DNA of 64,000 nt from Rhizophagus irregularis (lineage: Eukaryota > Glomeromycota > Glomeromycetes > Glomerales > Glomeraceae): contig NC_089460.1 of the NCBI RefSeq assembly GCF_026210795.1, positions 1,364,001 through 1,428,000 of the forward strand, given 5' to 3'. Under the pieces are notes generated by a model. The model worked only from the letters and a program-made list of their open reading frames with translations. It did not search any database and was not told the DNA's origin. A program made the position numbers and the translations under genes. This document shows, in pieces, positions 21,049-36,599 of this stretch (position 1 is the stretch's first letter; the number at the start of each line of letters is the position of its first letter).

Positions 21049-21983
21049 TTGCGTGAAATAAATTAATAATAAATATCTTGTAAATTTTTATATTTCAAAA
21101 AATTTGATGAAGAGAAATTGATCAAGTGAAATCTTTTATAATAAATATCCTTTTTTTTTTATGTATAGCAATATCATAAATTCTAAAATTTGACATATTA
21201 TTAAGCATTTTGTATTTTAAAAATAAACATTTTTAAAATTTAATTATTGTTATTAATTTTTTTTTTATTTTAAATGGATTATACGGGTATAAATCCGAAT
21301 ATAAACGGAGTATCCGAAATACAAGACGGAATTACCGACAATTACTTACAATATATATTATCTGTTATAGGAATTTCCTAAAGTTACACATCTGACATTT
21401 TAATGCTTTTAGTCTCCGCTATCTCCACATGATCAGCAAAATCTAGAAATAAAAATTTGGTTTAATTTTTATATTTTATAATACAAAAAGGCGTTAAGTA
21501 TAAAAATCCAATATAAAGAAGTATAAAGATCTCGTAACCCAATGGAACATTTCCGTTTGGTTAAAAACTAATTTAACCAAATCGCGGGTTAGAAATAATC
21601 CTCTTTTTATCATATGATATTTTATACAGTAATAATAATGAAATAACAGACGCGTCTGATAAATAAGAAAATAAATTCATACAGTATATGCTAATAGAGC
21701 TAAATGTAATATATTAAATGAAAATATCTCAATTGCTTTGCAAAAAAAAATGTAAAATTGATTATTATCTTTACATCGTTATACAAATAGATTAAACAAG
21801 ATTAAGCTTGAAATAGAAATTTGATACACGAGATTATCTTTGATTTTATCAGATAAAGTGATTTTAATGTCCAATAAAAAAACTCAAGCTCATTCATTTA
21901 TTCTTAAACATGTTTGAGGCTGTGAAATTAAACTTTACTTTTGAAACTTTTCGAACTTTTAAAATATTTTTTCACATATCAAA
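21049..21983. other. Head-to-head spacer upstream of the prephenate dehydrogenase gene
   Basis: 935 bp of AT-rich DNA with 5' flanks of two divergent genes. It contains a 35-codon ORF starting at 21274 (MDYTGINPNINGVSEIQDGI, then stop at 21381) with sensible composition but no recognised relatives; it may be a fragment. Nothing else is seen. Confidence 0.5.
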
Positions 21984-24337
21984 ATGACTTCTTACGATAA
22001 TGAAAAAGAAACTTTGGAAATTGGTATAATAGGCTTAGGTGATATGGGTTTAATGTATGCAAAAAGAATAATAGCTAGTGGTTGGAAAAAGTAAGAGAAC
22101 TTTTATTTATTATCTCTTTTAAATTATGTTTATTTTCATTAAAAAAATGTACTATTTAACTAATGAATAGGGTGAATGTTTGTGACCGGAGTGAAAATTA
22201 TGAAGAACTCAAAGAATTGTTAAAAGGTAAATAAGTATATTTTAATTCTTTGGATACAATATATATATTTCATTATTTTTATAATTAGATAGCGGAATGA
22301 ATGTTTGTCAAAATGGTCATGCCGTATCGAGAAAAAGTGATTTTATAATTTATTCTGTCGAAGCTGAAAATATCGATAAAGTCGTAGCGGAATATGGTCC
22401 ATGTAAGAAATATTTATTAATTTATATTAAATCATGGACTTCAATTAGATTAATATTATTTTTCTCTTATCATAGCCACGAAGTTGGATGCAATTGTGGC
22501 TGGTCAGGTAAAGATAATTTCAAAACTAATAAATTGAAATTTATCTTTGTAAAAAGTTGTGAATCTTTTCCTCCAAATTTTTAATTTATATTAGACATCA
22601 GTCAAAGAACCTGAAATTCGCGCCTTTGAAAAACATCTTCCTGATGATGTTCATATTATTTCATGCCATTCACTTCATGGACCAACTGTAGATCCAAAAG
22701 GGCAACCATTGGTAAGTCTGACATCAGATAAAATGGTCAACTGTTCATCAGTACTCATCGAATGTTATGACCTTTGCTTTCGATCTTGCTATATATATTT
22801 TATGTCACGACTTTAAAGCAGTCTTGACACGAGATTCTAAAATGATTTTTTATGATAATCACTTGAACTTTGTTAACAATAGGTGATGATACAGCATAGA
22901 GCCGCTGATGAGAAGTTTGATATTGCTATGCGTGTATTGTCATGTATGGAATCTGAATTCGTAAAATTATCGTACAAAGAACATGATCGAATTACAGCTG
23001 ATACTCAAGCCGTAACTCATTTAGCATTTTTAAGGTGATATTAAAAGTTTATTAAATTATTTCATTTCATTTTCTACTTATTTTCAAACTAATTCTTATA
23101 CATATATTTAGTATGGGAACCGCGTGGAAAACGCAACGTCAATTTCCAGTAATAAATTATATTATTTTTTTTTATTTTTGATGTATGTTTAAAAGACCGT
23201 TTTTAAATTCTACTTTTTTTTTAAATCCACTTAGTGGGAAACGCCACAATATGTGGGTGGAATAGAAAATGTTAAAGTTCATATGGCATTACGTATTTAT
23301 TCAAATAAATGGCATGTTTATGCCGGTGAGTTTATTTTAATATTCGTAAATTGAAGTATATATTTATTAATTTAAATTTTATATTATTAGGTTTAGCAAT
23401 TATGAATCCGAGTGCTAAATTACAAATTCAACAATATGCACAATCTGTCTCTGATTTATTTAAATTAATGATTCAAGAAAAAGAAATAGAATTTAGAACG
23501 CGAGTTAAAAAGGTAAAAACTTCTTTATCAAGTTTATTAGAATCAATTAATATTTATATTATAATTTTAGGCAGGAGAATTTGTTTTTGGTAAATCATCC
23601 GAATCTCGTGAACCAATTTTATTATCGGATACTCTTTTGGATAAATTTTCTTTATCTATTGTTCCAAAAGAAAAAAGAAAACCAAATTCACATTTATCAT
23701 TATTGGCTATGGTATGTTTTTTTTTAAAAAAAAAAACATTATTTGTGTTTGTAATTTTTTTATAAGCTGCTAGTATAAATTATTGTTTTAATTTAGACGG
23801 ATTGTTGGTACACATTAGAAATTAATCCTTATGAACATATGGTTTGTCAAACTCCATTATTTCGACTTTGGACGTAAGATATATATTATTTTTATTATTT
23901 ACTTGAACACATCATATTTTATATTAATTGACCTACATTTATTATTTTTATTTAGCGGTATTACAGAATATCTATTTCGTAATACAGACATGTTAGAGGC
24001 AGCAATTCATTCAGCATTATATAGTAAAGACATTAGAGCAGATGATATGGAATTTTATAGTGCATCAAAAGGGTGGGCAGAATGTGTTGATATTGGAAAT
24101 ATGCAAACTTATCAAAAAAGGTTCGAAGATACCGCAAAATTCTTTGAATCAAGGTATAGTAACTTATGAATTTGTTCTTATACTGACTGAACCAAACATT
24201 ATGAACATTAATTAACAAGTATAATGGATTATTTTTTGTGTAATATTATTTTATAACAATATATTAATAGGTTTGATGAAAGTAACAAAATTGGAAGAGA
24301 GATGATAAAAGTTATTACAACCAAGACTCACAAATAA
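21984..24337 (+). CDS. TYR1: Prephenate dehydrogenase (NADP+), tyrosine biosynthesis
   Basis: Converts prephenate to 4-hydroxyphenylpyruvate in the cytosol. Thirteen exons: 21984-22090, 22171-22226, 22289-22402, 22476-22507, 22595-22711, 22883-23034, 23112-23148, 23235-23325, 23391-23512, 23571-23711, 23797-23873, 23956-24153 and 24271-24337, all in phase, giving 436 residues (yeast Tyr1 is 452). The N-terminal Rossmann fold has GIIGLGDMG (14-22), then VNVCDRSE. The catalytic core has HIISCHSLHGPTVDPKGQPL, ITADTQAVTHLAFLSMG and TAWKTQRQFPWE, typical of fungal Tyr1. No ACT domain is present. An unusually long intron for this gene (171 nt) follows exon 5. It is convergent with CDC48. Confidence 0.95.
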
Positions 24338-24407
24338 AAAGTTCCAATTTTTTTTTCTCTATATAAAGTATATAATCACTATAAATTTGAATTAAGATTA
24401 AGGTTCC

Positions 24408-27864
<3,457 letters not shown>

Positions 27865-28897
27865 TTTATATTCAGTCAAAGTTATTTCTTCGAATACTTT
27901 TTTTTTTTTTTTGATATATAAAACAAAAATAAAACACAAAAAATAGATTTTTTAAAAAAACGAAACGTGTTGAGTTAAACAAAAAAGTTTTTACAAAACG
28001 GATGGATTTCCCAGCAGGTATTTATAATAATGAACTTACACGGAGTAAGCCGCGATATTTGCTGGTCAGAACCGTAAAATATCCTAGAGAAGGCTTAGGA
28101 AGCTAATATCAATAATCAAGGGGAAAGAGCTTACGCAAACCAGTGATGACGCGGTCACGTTGCAGAGTTTCACTAAGTATTAATCAGTTAATCTGAATGG
28201 TAATCTCTTATGTCGGATTCATTTATTACTTTCACCTTGTGTAATATTTATGTAATATCAATATAAAAATTTGAATATTATCATGTATCGGACAACGGAA
28301 TTCATTCCAGTTTTCCCTTTCTCGGAGGATTATAAAAAAAGTATCACTGTTCGTCGAAAATCTTGATAAGTCGTACAAACAAACAAAAAAGTAGAAGATA
28401 AGCACACACGTGGAAAAAAAAATTACAAAATTACATGAATCTGGAAAGACCTAGACAATTAGATAACCTGAATATTATAATATGACACATCTAGATTTTT
28501 ACCTTTTTTAATACGGTAATATAGTAATCACATGAAAGAAAGTTATTAACCGACAAAGAATGACAAAAGACCCGAAACTGATCGGTTAACTTACCAAAAG
28601 TTATATTTTTTAACACGCCTCCTTTATTTATTAATAAAACTGGTGTCAAACTTAACACAAATACCACAATAACCGTACATATACCTTTATACCTTTCTAA
28701 CTTTCTAACTTAAATAAAAAATAAGACATTTTCGAAAGGCAAAAATTATAATATTATGCACATTTGAATTACGAAAAAAAAATTATGATTATATGCTTAT
28801 CTTACAAAAAAAAAAATATATATAATCACAAAAAACAAAAATAAACTAATAAAATTAAAATAAAAAATAAAATAATCCAAAGTTCAACTTCACGAGT
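27865..28897. promoter_or_regulatory. CDC48 upstream region / ML-domain gene 3' flank
   Basis: 1,033 bp. The part at about 28000-28200 is more balanced in composition than the rest (CACGGAGTAAGCCGCG, GTGATGACGCGGTCACG) and may hold CDC48 control sites. Stress-related sites are plausible for CDC48 but I cannot name one. No coding sequence is recognised. Confidence 0.45.
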
Positions 28898-29523
28898 TTA
28901 TGGACGGAAAATGGCGACCGCTTTTAAACAAGCGATACGTCTATTATCTGGCGTATAAACTAGGGCATCAACGATATATTTACCCTTGATAACGAAGAGT
29001 TAAAAAAAAAAATTATTAAATGAAATGAAGAAATTGCTATATATAAAAATGAAAAGTAAAATGTTATAATATAAATACTCACAGGAGGAATTTCTTTCGG
29101 TAAGTCAATAGTAGTCGATAATTGCTGATCTCCTTGTTCAAGTGGACAAGGTTTATTGACTTTTTGAGATTCTTCGCACAAGTCAAATCTCTTTTGTAAA
29201 AGTTTAATTAAACCCAGCTTTACAGTCACGTCAATGTAACTACCTTGTCCAACTTCTTCCTTCAAATAACCAGCCGCATCAATTTTTAGTTGTCTACCCT
29301 TGAGCGGTGGATCTGGACTTAGATGAATATAATCGATTCGAAGGATATCATTACCATTACTACAGTCAGAAATAGTTTCAGTTATAGTGTTCACAGGGAA
29401 CTCTTTTGCAAGAAGAAGTAGTTGTCCTTCATCTTCGTATGTTGTAATACACCCATTATGAAGTGGAACGGCATTTGTAAATACTACTAAGAAAAAGCAC
29501 ACGAGAAAAATGTTTTTCTTCAT
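28898..29523 (-). CDS. Secreted ML-domain (NPC2-like) lipid-transfer protein
   Basis: Two exons on the minus strand (29523-29083, 28984-28898) encode 175 residues. The signal peptide is MKKNIFLVCFFLVVFTNAV (about 1-19). The mature part has the ML/MD-2-related pattern: LRIDYIHLSPDPPLKGRQL, then GSYIDVTVKLGLIKLL, the FDLCEESQKVNKPCPLEQGD cysteine loop, and the C-terminal KYIVDALVYTPDNRRIACLK. Fungal members, including yeast Npc2 and phosphatidylglycerol/phosphatidylinositol transfer proteins, carry sterols or phospholipids in the vacuole or outside the cell. The paired cysteines fit the family's disulfides. The exact ligand cannot be read from sequence. Confidence 0.88.
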
Positions 29524-30501
29524 AGCTAAGATTATATATTATGGCGATTAAAAATCAAAAGGGGGTTAAATGATCCAAGGATCGATTTATAAATTAAAAA
29601 AAGAGTTACACGATTGGAGAATCATGATGCAATTAGAATGTCGTACAAGATGACAACTATAATTAATCTTTTAATCAATTATTCATTAGGCGTATCAGAA
29701 ATACGATTAAAAATTCAAAATTCACAGACAATTTTTTTTTTGGAGAATAAAAACCATAAAAAAACCCACGAACGCAGAAATAATAATATAATAAAGTTGG
29801 ATTTAAACGAATCCTTCAGTACATAAAATAAAATATACATCAAATAGATTATAATGATTGGATGGTAATTTAATAATTTTACTTACCCGATTTGGTCTAA
29901 TTTTTTTTGTGAAATACAATCCCTATATAAGGAAATCGAGTTAAAAAAATTCCGGTAGTCCTAATACTGTCATTATTAGCACATGGGAAAATGGTAGGTA
30001 TCACAATAATTAATACAGGAAACAACGAAGAGAAAATACTCAGCAGAACCGGAAAGTAAGTATTCGGCAAAATCAACAAATATTACGACTAATGCATTAC
30101 AACAGATGTTGCAATAAATAGAACGAGAAATAATGTTGCAACAGTTAGAAACACAAAGATTTCTCGCAGCCCTGCAAGATAAAATGATCAAATCTTCGTA
30201 AGACGGATATTGTCGTATATACTCTTTATTAAAATAGAACCAAAATTTCACAAGGAATGTAATTTAGACAATACTATTATTGTCTGCTGACGATTACGCC
30301 ACATGATGTTAAACTATATCCTTTTTCTTTTTAAAATTGTATATACAGAAATGGTATATATGTATATAAATAATTACATTATTAGTATGAAAATCTAGAT
30401 TTATTTACATTCTAATGTAATGCAAACACAATAATGTAATGATATGCAATAAAATTATAAATAATGAAGTATTGAAATAATAAAATATTAATATTTAATT
30501 C
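29524..30501. other. Spacer with a broken Q-rich coding fragment
   Basis: 978 bp between two minus-strand genes; mostly non-coding, AT-rich. It contains a plus-strand coding relic (30010-30201), listed separately. Confidence 0.5.
30010..30201 (+). pseudogene. Fragment of a Q-rich coiled-coil coding sequence, one nonsense mutation
   Basis: In one frame 64 codons read through KRKYSAEPESKYSAKSTN, then NALQQMLQ, a TAA where CAA would fit, then IEREIMLQQLETQRFLAALQ and a final stop at 30199-30201. The helical QLE/LQ character continues unbroken across the stop, which suggests a single C-to-T change in a formerly coding segment. It may be the tail of a transposon or gene-family protein. The parent family was not recognised. 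The upstream in-frame stop is at 30007-30009. Confidence 0.5.
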
Positions 30502-32604
30502 TTAAAAAAATTCTAAATCAATTTTACCATTTGAACTACGTAATGTAAGTTCATTATTGTTATTTTCACCCTTATAACCACTTTTTGATGAACTAGTATT
30601 GACGTTATAATTTATCTGGTCATGACTTCCTTCAATTGCGGATTTTCCATTAGAAGTTTGCAAATTAAATCGACCTTTATATAAGTCAGACTAAATAAAA
30701 AGTAATATTAATTAATTAATTACATATATGTATTCATAAAGTTTGTAATTTTGAAGAAAAGAAAACTTACAACTAAAGTATTAATCTTTCCGTTTGATGT
30801 CATTCCAGATATTCGAACAAGCTCAGATGAATTAACGAGATTTAATTTAGCATTAATATTACCATTGCTTGTTGAAGCATGCCATTCACCATCAACATCA
30901 TATACACCATTAATTTTTCCATTGCTCGTACCTAAAATAATTTTACCGGAATTGTTTTGAGATGCTCTTGCTATGTTTAAATCTATACCACTATTTGATG
31001 TATGAGCCTTAAATAATAGCGCTAAAGGAAAAGATCCTCGAATAGCTGCATTAGATGTGACGAGTTTAATTGATTTTGGTGTCGAATCAGAAAAAGAATT
31101 AGTGGTAGCATTTATTTGAGAATTACTAGTTTCAAGTAAAAGAGAATCATCAATATAATAGTTTCCAGATATTTGACCCCGAGATTTAACACTAATTTCG
31201 CGTGATTTTAAACCCTATAAAATAGACTTATATTAGCAAGTGATTGCCTTAATTTGATTTTGACAATAATAATAATTACCTTAACATTTATAGAAGGATT
31301 TAATTTCCAATCAACGTTATCAAATGTGATATTTTTCAAATCATCATCATTAATATTAAGGTTAATAACGTTAATAGAAAATTTACCAAATCCTTTTAAA
31401 TCTCTTGGGAACGTGATGTCAATATTTGTTAATACACAATTCGGAAAACCACAAAATTCAGGAGTTTTCACTTGAAGAATATAATTTGGTGAATCATCAG
31501 ATACCAATATTTCAACTTTGTCTTGTAAAATTTCGTCACTGAGTAATATTTGTGTTTTAACTTTAATCGATGATGTATTATTTGATGATCGTGTTACAAG
31601 TAAATTTCCATGCTAATTAGAATGAATTAACATATTAACATAGGTATTGCTTGTTTAATGTAGAATATTTGAGCGATATATTACGACTTACAGCGCTACC
31701 CGACACGATTAATTCAAGGTTATTGAATTCATTAGGGTCGATTACAAATTCTTTTGGACCTTTCCATGGAATATCAGGATGTTGCCATCCAGGTTGATGC
31801 CATCCATTGCTATTAAAGAATGAATTACCCATAAATGGACGCTAATAATAATAAAAAAAAAGATAGAATTAAATCAAATTATTCGAATTTTTTAGATAAA
31901 ATACTTTTAACTAATTGCTTACCTTTGCAAATAATAAAATTACGGTTAAAAACAATAATATAACAAAAAAATTTTTAGAAAATTTGTAGCTTTTCTTTAC
32001 TATATGTTGTTTTAATGGGGGCGCAGAAAACTTTATACGTACATAATTAGGAAAAGGCTGCTGCGCCGCCAACCTATTCTCGGTATTCGCATCATCATAA
32101 TTCGTATAACTATTCGTATGACCATAATCATTCGTATAGCCACTATAACTATAATAATGAGTTGGTCTCGTATTATCAAACGGAACGTTTGAATCTTCAT
32201 CTATTATAATCGTTCGATGCGTCCCATCTTGAACATATGAATAATCTATTGCGGGGCAAAAGAAAAAGAAATTTATATGTATATATATATATAATCTTAT
32301 ATTTATTTAGGAATTCGTATTCTGTATAAATGCATCCTCATGCTTGGCAGCAGAGCCTAAGGTTCAATCCCTTCTATGTTCTATTATTTACCTGGGAACA
32401 GAATTTTTTTTGTAAAAAATTGTTTTTTGCCACCATTATATAGCACACTCAAAACACTCAAACCACCCAACACACTCCGCATTTTCTGGCGTGTAGAAAA
32501 TAAAAACTCTATTTTTTCATATTATAAATTTATTATAAAATACCATATATTTGACACATACAATAATGACCATATCCTCGGTATGGTGGTGGACGAAAAG
32601 ACAT
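30502..32604 (-). CDS. Membrane-anchored adhesin-like (DUF4097-type) beta-repeat protein
   Basis: Six exons on the minus strand (32604-32562, 32245-31923, 31841-31692, 31612-31280, 31214-30771, 30690-30502) give 493 residues. A Y/N/T-rich cytosolic tail (about 1-95) is followed by one membrane helix, FFVILLFLTVILLFA (about 105-119), then an outer domain built of short beta-strands with repeated TSNGKI/TSNSGI/SSNGKI turns (ATTSNGKINGVYDVDGE-like blocks). This is the parallel beta-helix pattern of DUF4097/putative adhesins, common in fungal type II membrane proteins of unknown role. The first exon is short and separated by a 316-nt intron, so it is the least certain part; the remaining junctions are in phase. 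The final exon ends NGKIDLEFF. Confidence 0.78.
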
Positions 32605-34387
32605 TGCGAAAATTTTTTTTTTATTCGGAATAAGAATTGTTTTTTCAAAATGCAATTATGTCATATTTATAGTTTTTCTTATACGTAAAAACTGTTCTGC
32701 GGCTAAATGGCCACATCTGATGATAATCGGCAAAGTTTTTTGATTATCGCGGAATGTACCATTGATGACGAATGATTACGTACTAAGACAAAAAAGAACT
32801 TCTAAATAAGATAATCAAACGACGTGTGAAAAAATTATATTTGGCCATTAATGACACTATTCTAAAATGTTATAATATTAACACCTAATAAGATTAGCGA
32901 CACGAATTTTTCCGGGGAAACTGTTTAACCGATTTAACATTATTTTCCGCTCTTTCTTATTAAATATTGACAATTGTTACAATTGAATTTTTAGTATGAT
33001 TTATCATTGGTTTTTTTGGTTTTGAATCATGAAATATTTTTACTTTGATTAGCAAAAGATTATTATCAAGTTTAGTTTTTATCGATTGGCATGTGCCAAA
33101 CGGCTTTCATCACTTAAAATAATCTGAAGATATCAATGCCATCGTGTCATTCTTATCGACCTTAATCAAGAAGAAAGTAATATATATTTGTCTCAAACTT
33201 GCAGGACTGCCATATAATACAGACAAAATTAGATAATTTTACACTCTTGTTGCGTAAAAAAAAATAATTTAGCTTTTGAACAAGTAAAAATCGAATAATT
33301 CCTATTAACAAGAAATTAATTGGTGAATCATTTAAAGGATGGGATTTTGTTTTCGATGTTAGATCATTACCGAGAAACGATGAGCGTATTTTTTCATGCC
33401 ATATTTGACCTAACATGTTGATGAAGACGTTTGGTATTTTCAAAGAGGTCTGTAATCTTGCATAAACAGTCTACTATTTGGTTATTATCAAGCCGTATAC
33501 CAATTATATTTTATCTAATTTTCATATTTTTACGTAGCAAGCAATACGAGTATTATTCTATTTAGATCTATTTAGAGGAAATGTTTTTTATTGAGGTTTT
33601 AAATAAACAACTGTTAAACTGCTATAACTAACTAATTGTTTAAACAAATTGGATTAAAGCGATCGATTTTTCGTATAGTTAATTTATAACAATGTTGAAA
33701 CTTTGTTGGGCATATCTACTTTCTTCACTCAAATGTAATATGTCATAGCATCCCGAAGAATCTCGCATCATAATCATGATGATGAAGATACGTAATGTTA
33801 TTTTCCATTTTAATTACAAATTGTAAGATTTCTTAAATATATATATTACTAAAATAATAACTCTTCCAATTACAACAATATCGAGTATACGGTACTATAA
33901 ACAGTCGATGCAAATTCTTTAATGCTATTAGACTCCAAAAAAAATATCCACGACGTTCACAATGTTGGAATCGATCATTTGTTTTGAATTCTATTGAAAT
34001 TGAATTTCAAGCTACAAATGATCACTTGTAATATGATTGTTGACGTGCCGTATCATATCACCAAAAGGTGCACATTGCTTTTCTAAAATTACCTTCTTTG
34101 TTCAGAGACAGCTTGGTAAGAAATCCTTGTGTACACATTTTAAATTCTTTCCCTCCCTATCTTCTATCAACACTCAAATAAACTTGAAAAAAGTCTCTGA
34201 TTGATATTCTACCCAGGTTAAATTTTTTTGGTTCTCCATTATTTTTAAATACAAATTATCTAATTAAATGAACCAACCATATTTAATAAAATTATGAATT
34301 TATTTCATACTTATGAAATATACAAGTATATATGTATATATTTAAATTGTAATGAGAAATGACTAAAATCGATTTAATGACTAAAAC
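32605..34387. other. Spacer, 1.8 kb, no gene recognised
   Basis: AT-rich DNA. A 93-codon open frame on the minus strand (33443-33162) has no recognisable family or splice logic. A 10-bp inverted repeat GATCATTTGT/ACAAATGATC lies near 33974-34022. No RNA gene was recognised. Confidence 0.5.
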
Positions 34388-35081
34388 TTATTTTTGAGGA
34401 GGTTCCTTTGGATTAGCAACTGTGGAAGATGTGAATGAAGCGTCGGTTGAATTTGTGGACGCGGATGCTGATGCAGGTTCGGATGAGGACTTTGACGTGG
34501 ATGTAGAAGCGGACGTGAGCGCGGACGTGGATGCTGATGTGGTTGTAGTCGTGGTTTGTGTAATTGGTGTCGGTGTAGTCGGATTTTTTATAGAACCTGT
34601 GGGAAGATTAGGATGAGAAGGTACAACTAATCTAGATGGTGTATAAGGTGTAGCAACAGTATTGCTAGTGCTGCTACTATTTATAATAGATGAAGAAGAA
34701 TTTGGAAAAGTTTTGACAGGTTTTCGTGTCAATTTAGAACTTAATGTGTTTGGTAATAAAAATCCTTGTTTTAATAAATTTGCTGAAAATTTTCTCGTTT
34801 CAGGTTTTTTAAAAATTTTATTATTTATTTCCAATGCTCTACGATATAAACGTGGAACCCCATACATCTAATTTATGGTATTATTGTCGGAAAAAAGAAA
34901 AAAGATTAGTATCCAGATAAAGAACATGCCATATTTTGGCACTAATTTAAAAAAAGAAATACTATTTTCGGATAAAAATTTGGTATCCAAATAATAAACA
35001 TACATTGGCAATACCAAATATTAATAATTTCTTTCCAATAGATGTTGCCAGAATTTTTATTGCATATCTTTGCCATGACAT
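34388..35081 (-). CDS. Small basic protein with S/T/P-rich tail, unknown function
   Basis: Two exons on the minus strand (35081-35004, 34867-34388) give 185 residues. The first exon reads MSWQRYAIKILATSIGKKLL then IFGIAN, basic and hydrophobic with no acidic residues, which looks like a mitochondrial presequence or membrane anchor. It continues MYGVPRLYRRALEINNKIF; the LYR triplet recalls LYR-motif proteins but the rest does not fit well. From about residue 80 on the chain is S/T/P/A-rich, encoded by degenerate simple repeats (TSAST). I could not assign a family. The first exon is preferred over the internal ATG at 34867 because the splice GTATGT..TTAG is clean and its ATG context is good. 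Confidence 0.6.
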
Positions 35082-35234
35082 TATCTTTTTTTTTTTGATA
35101 TTTGGAAAAAGGAATAAAAAAATTGTACTAAAGAGTCAATTTATTAATTTCACGTGAAGTGAATAAATAGTTATTAACTAAACTATAATTGGTAATTAAT
35201 TTATTTCGGGATTTTTATTTTAGCGCTTACCGAT

Positions 35235-35712
35235 CTATGCTTTTCGCGCAAGTTTGTCCAATTCTTTTTTAGTTTTCTCTAAATCATTTTTTACTTTCAT
35301 TAATTCTTCTAAAAAAAAAAACAAAAATTTAAATTAATTAATCAATATTTTGCTCGAAAACAAATTATAAATAAAACACAAACTTTTTTTATCGGTTTTA
35401 AGTGCTTGTATGTCTTCCACGAGGAATAATATATTTGTATTTGTCTTCCTTTGATATACCGTCTTTTATAAATAAATAATATAAAAAATTAGAGTACATT
35501 ACAAGGTGAAGGGAAGTATAAACAACTTACAGCATTAGTTCGTAATGAAGATAATTCTACGTTCACTAAATCAACTCGTTTATACTATAAATTATTTGTA
35601 CATTAAATTATTAATTTTTTTTTTTATAAAAAAAGATGAACAATTTATTTGATACCTCTTTTTCTAATTGTTCAAGTTTAGCCTTTATTAATCGAATATC
35701 TAAATTTGACAT
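35235..35712 (-). CDS. ASDURF-like prefoldin-type coiled-coil protein
   Basis: Four exons on the minus strand (35712-35656, 35584-35531, 35462-35384, 35308-35235) encode 87 residues, all in phase. Two helical coiled-coil arms flank a beta-hairpin-like middle: LVNVELSSLRTNA, TVYQRKTNTNILFLVEDIQ, then KKELMKVKNDLEKTKKELDK. The middle block matches the human ASNSD1 upstream-ORF protein (ASDURF), which has [25 protein letters not shown] from memory. ASDURF is a prefoldin-like subunit of the PAQosome (R2TP/prefoldin-like co-chaperone). In humans it comes from a uORF of ASNSD1; here it is a free-standing, four-exon gene with no asparagine-synthetase-like gene downstream. The call rests on one block, so it is probable rather than sure. 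Confidence 0.68.
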
Positions 35713-36022
35713 ATTTTCGATTAAAAAAAATTCAAAAAGAAAGAGATTAAAAACAAGGGAACATCATTTAACTTCGACTTATACTGCGTTATCAGTCACG
35801 TCAATCACGTGTCATTAAAAGATCAGTGTAACGTTATAGGGTTTCAAAGTTCTAGGACTCTCGCGTTCTTAAAAGTGAAAATTCTGAATGACGTATTGTG
35901 CCACAAGAAGGCTTGTATAACAATCCATTTTATTTATATAACTAATAACCTTCTTTTCATTGTTCTTACAAATTTTGTTTTTCATCTTTATCATCTTTGT
36001 TGTAAAATCCGTTACTTTCATA
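35713..36022. promoter_or_regulatory. Divergent promoter with CRE-like and E-box sites
   Basis: 310 bp between two start codons. At 35796-35811 the sequence TCACGTCAATCACGTG places a CRE-like TCACGTCA eight bases before a CACGTG E-box. Such sites are bound by bZIP and bHLH factors. Their use here is inference. Confidence 0.45.
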
Positions 36023-36599
36023 ATGGAACACATAGGAACAAAAAAATTTTGGGTATATGTAAAAGATACACCAAGAGTGACATCAGTTAAAGTATCAGTG
36101 GATGAAACAGCAGAAACAATAATTGAACAAGCAAAACCAAAATATGGACCAGAAATTTCACAATATTCTTTAATTGAATTAACACTTGTTGATAGTACGG
36201 GATTAATTATAGATCCTACTACTGATATTAAAGACATTACAGATGAAAATTCTAGAGATAAACCTTTTGAAATTAAAATAATTAATAATGAAGGTAATTT
36301 CGTGGAAAATAAAGGTATCATTTAATTTCTTGACTCTTGATTCTTTTATGATATTACTTTTCTTTTTTAACTTATTTTTTTTTTCTTTGAAAGATATCCA
36401 AATTTTTGTTCTCATAAAATATGAAGGAGATGGTGTTTATTATCCTACGGCAGTAAATTTTAAAAGTCAATACGATGTAGATGAATTTCTCGGTATACAT
36501 CATTTACAATCTGTTGATCTTGAAGGAAGACCTACTGGTACTCATAGAACTCGTAAATATAAAGATCTTATACCAGAATCCTACTATATCGTTGCTTAA
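36023..36599 (+). CDS. Small protein of unknown function, possible beta-grasp folds
   Basis: Two exons (36023-36314, 36394-36599) give 165 residues; the start is the first ATG, since the longer open frame upstream uses no ATG. The N-terminal half, KKFWVYVKDTPRVTSVKVSV followed by DETAETIIEQAKPKYG, alternates strand, helix and strand as in ubiquitin-like beta-grasp domains. The second half (IQIFVLIKYEGDGVYYPTAV ... FKSQYDVDEFLGIHHLQSVD) ends RKYKDLIPESYYIVA. There is no signal peptide or membrane helix. I do not recognise the family. The gene is the last before the 12.7-kb gene desert. Confidence 0.6.

Noticed and set aside
27865-28897. CRISPR, rRNA or other RNA gene searched for here and throughout
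   Set aside because: No direct-repeat/spacer array, rRNA core sequence or complete tRNA was seen anywhere in the window.
32315-32375. tRNA-like GGTTCAATCCC (B-box) with an upstream TGGCAGCAGAGCC stretch
   Set aside because: The A-box to B-box distance is far too short, no acceptor or anticodon stem can be drawn, and it lies inside a probable intron. At most a rearranged SINE scrap.
33162-33443. 93-codon minus-strand open frame
   Set aside because: No recognisable domain, no splice extension, average AT-rich composition. Not reported as a gene.
34422-34616. Plus-strand valine/aspartate-rich open frame
   Set aside because: Antisense shadow of the S/T-rich repeats of the minus-strand gene.
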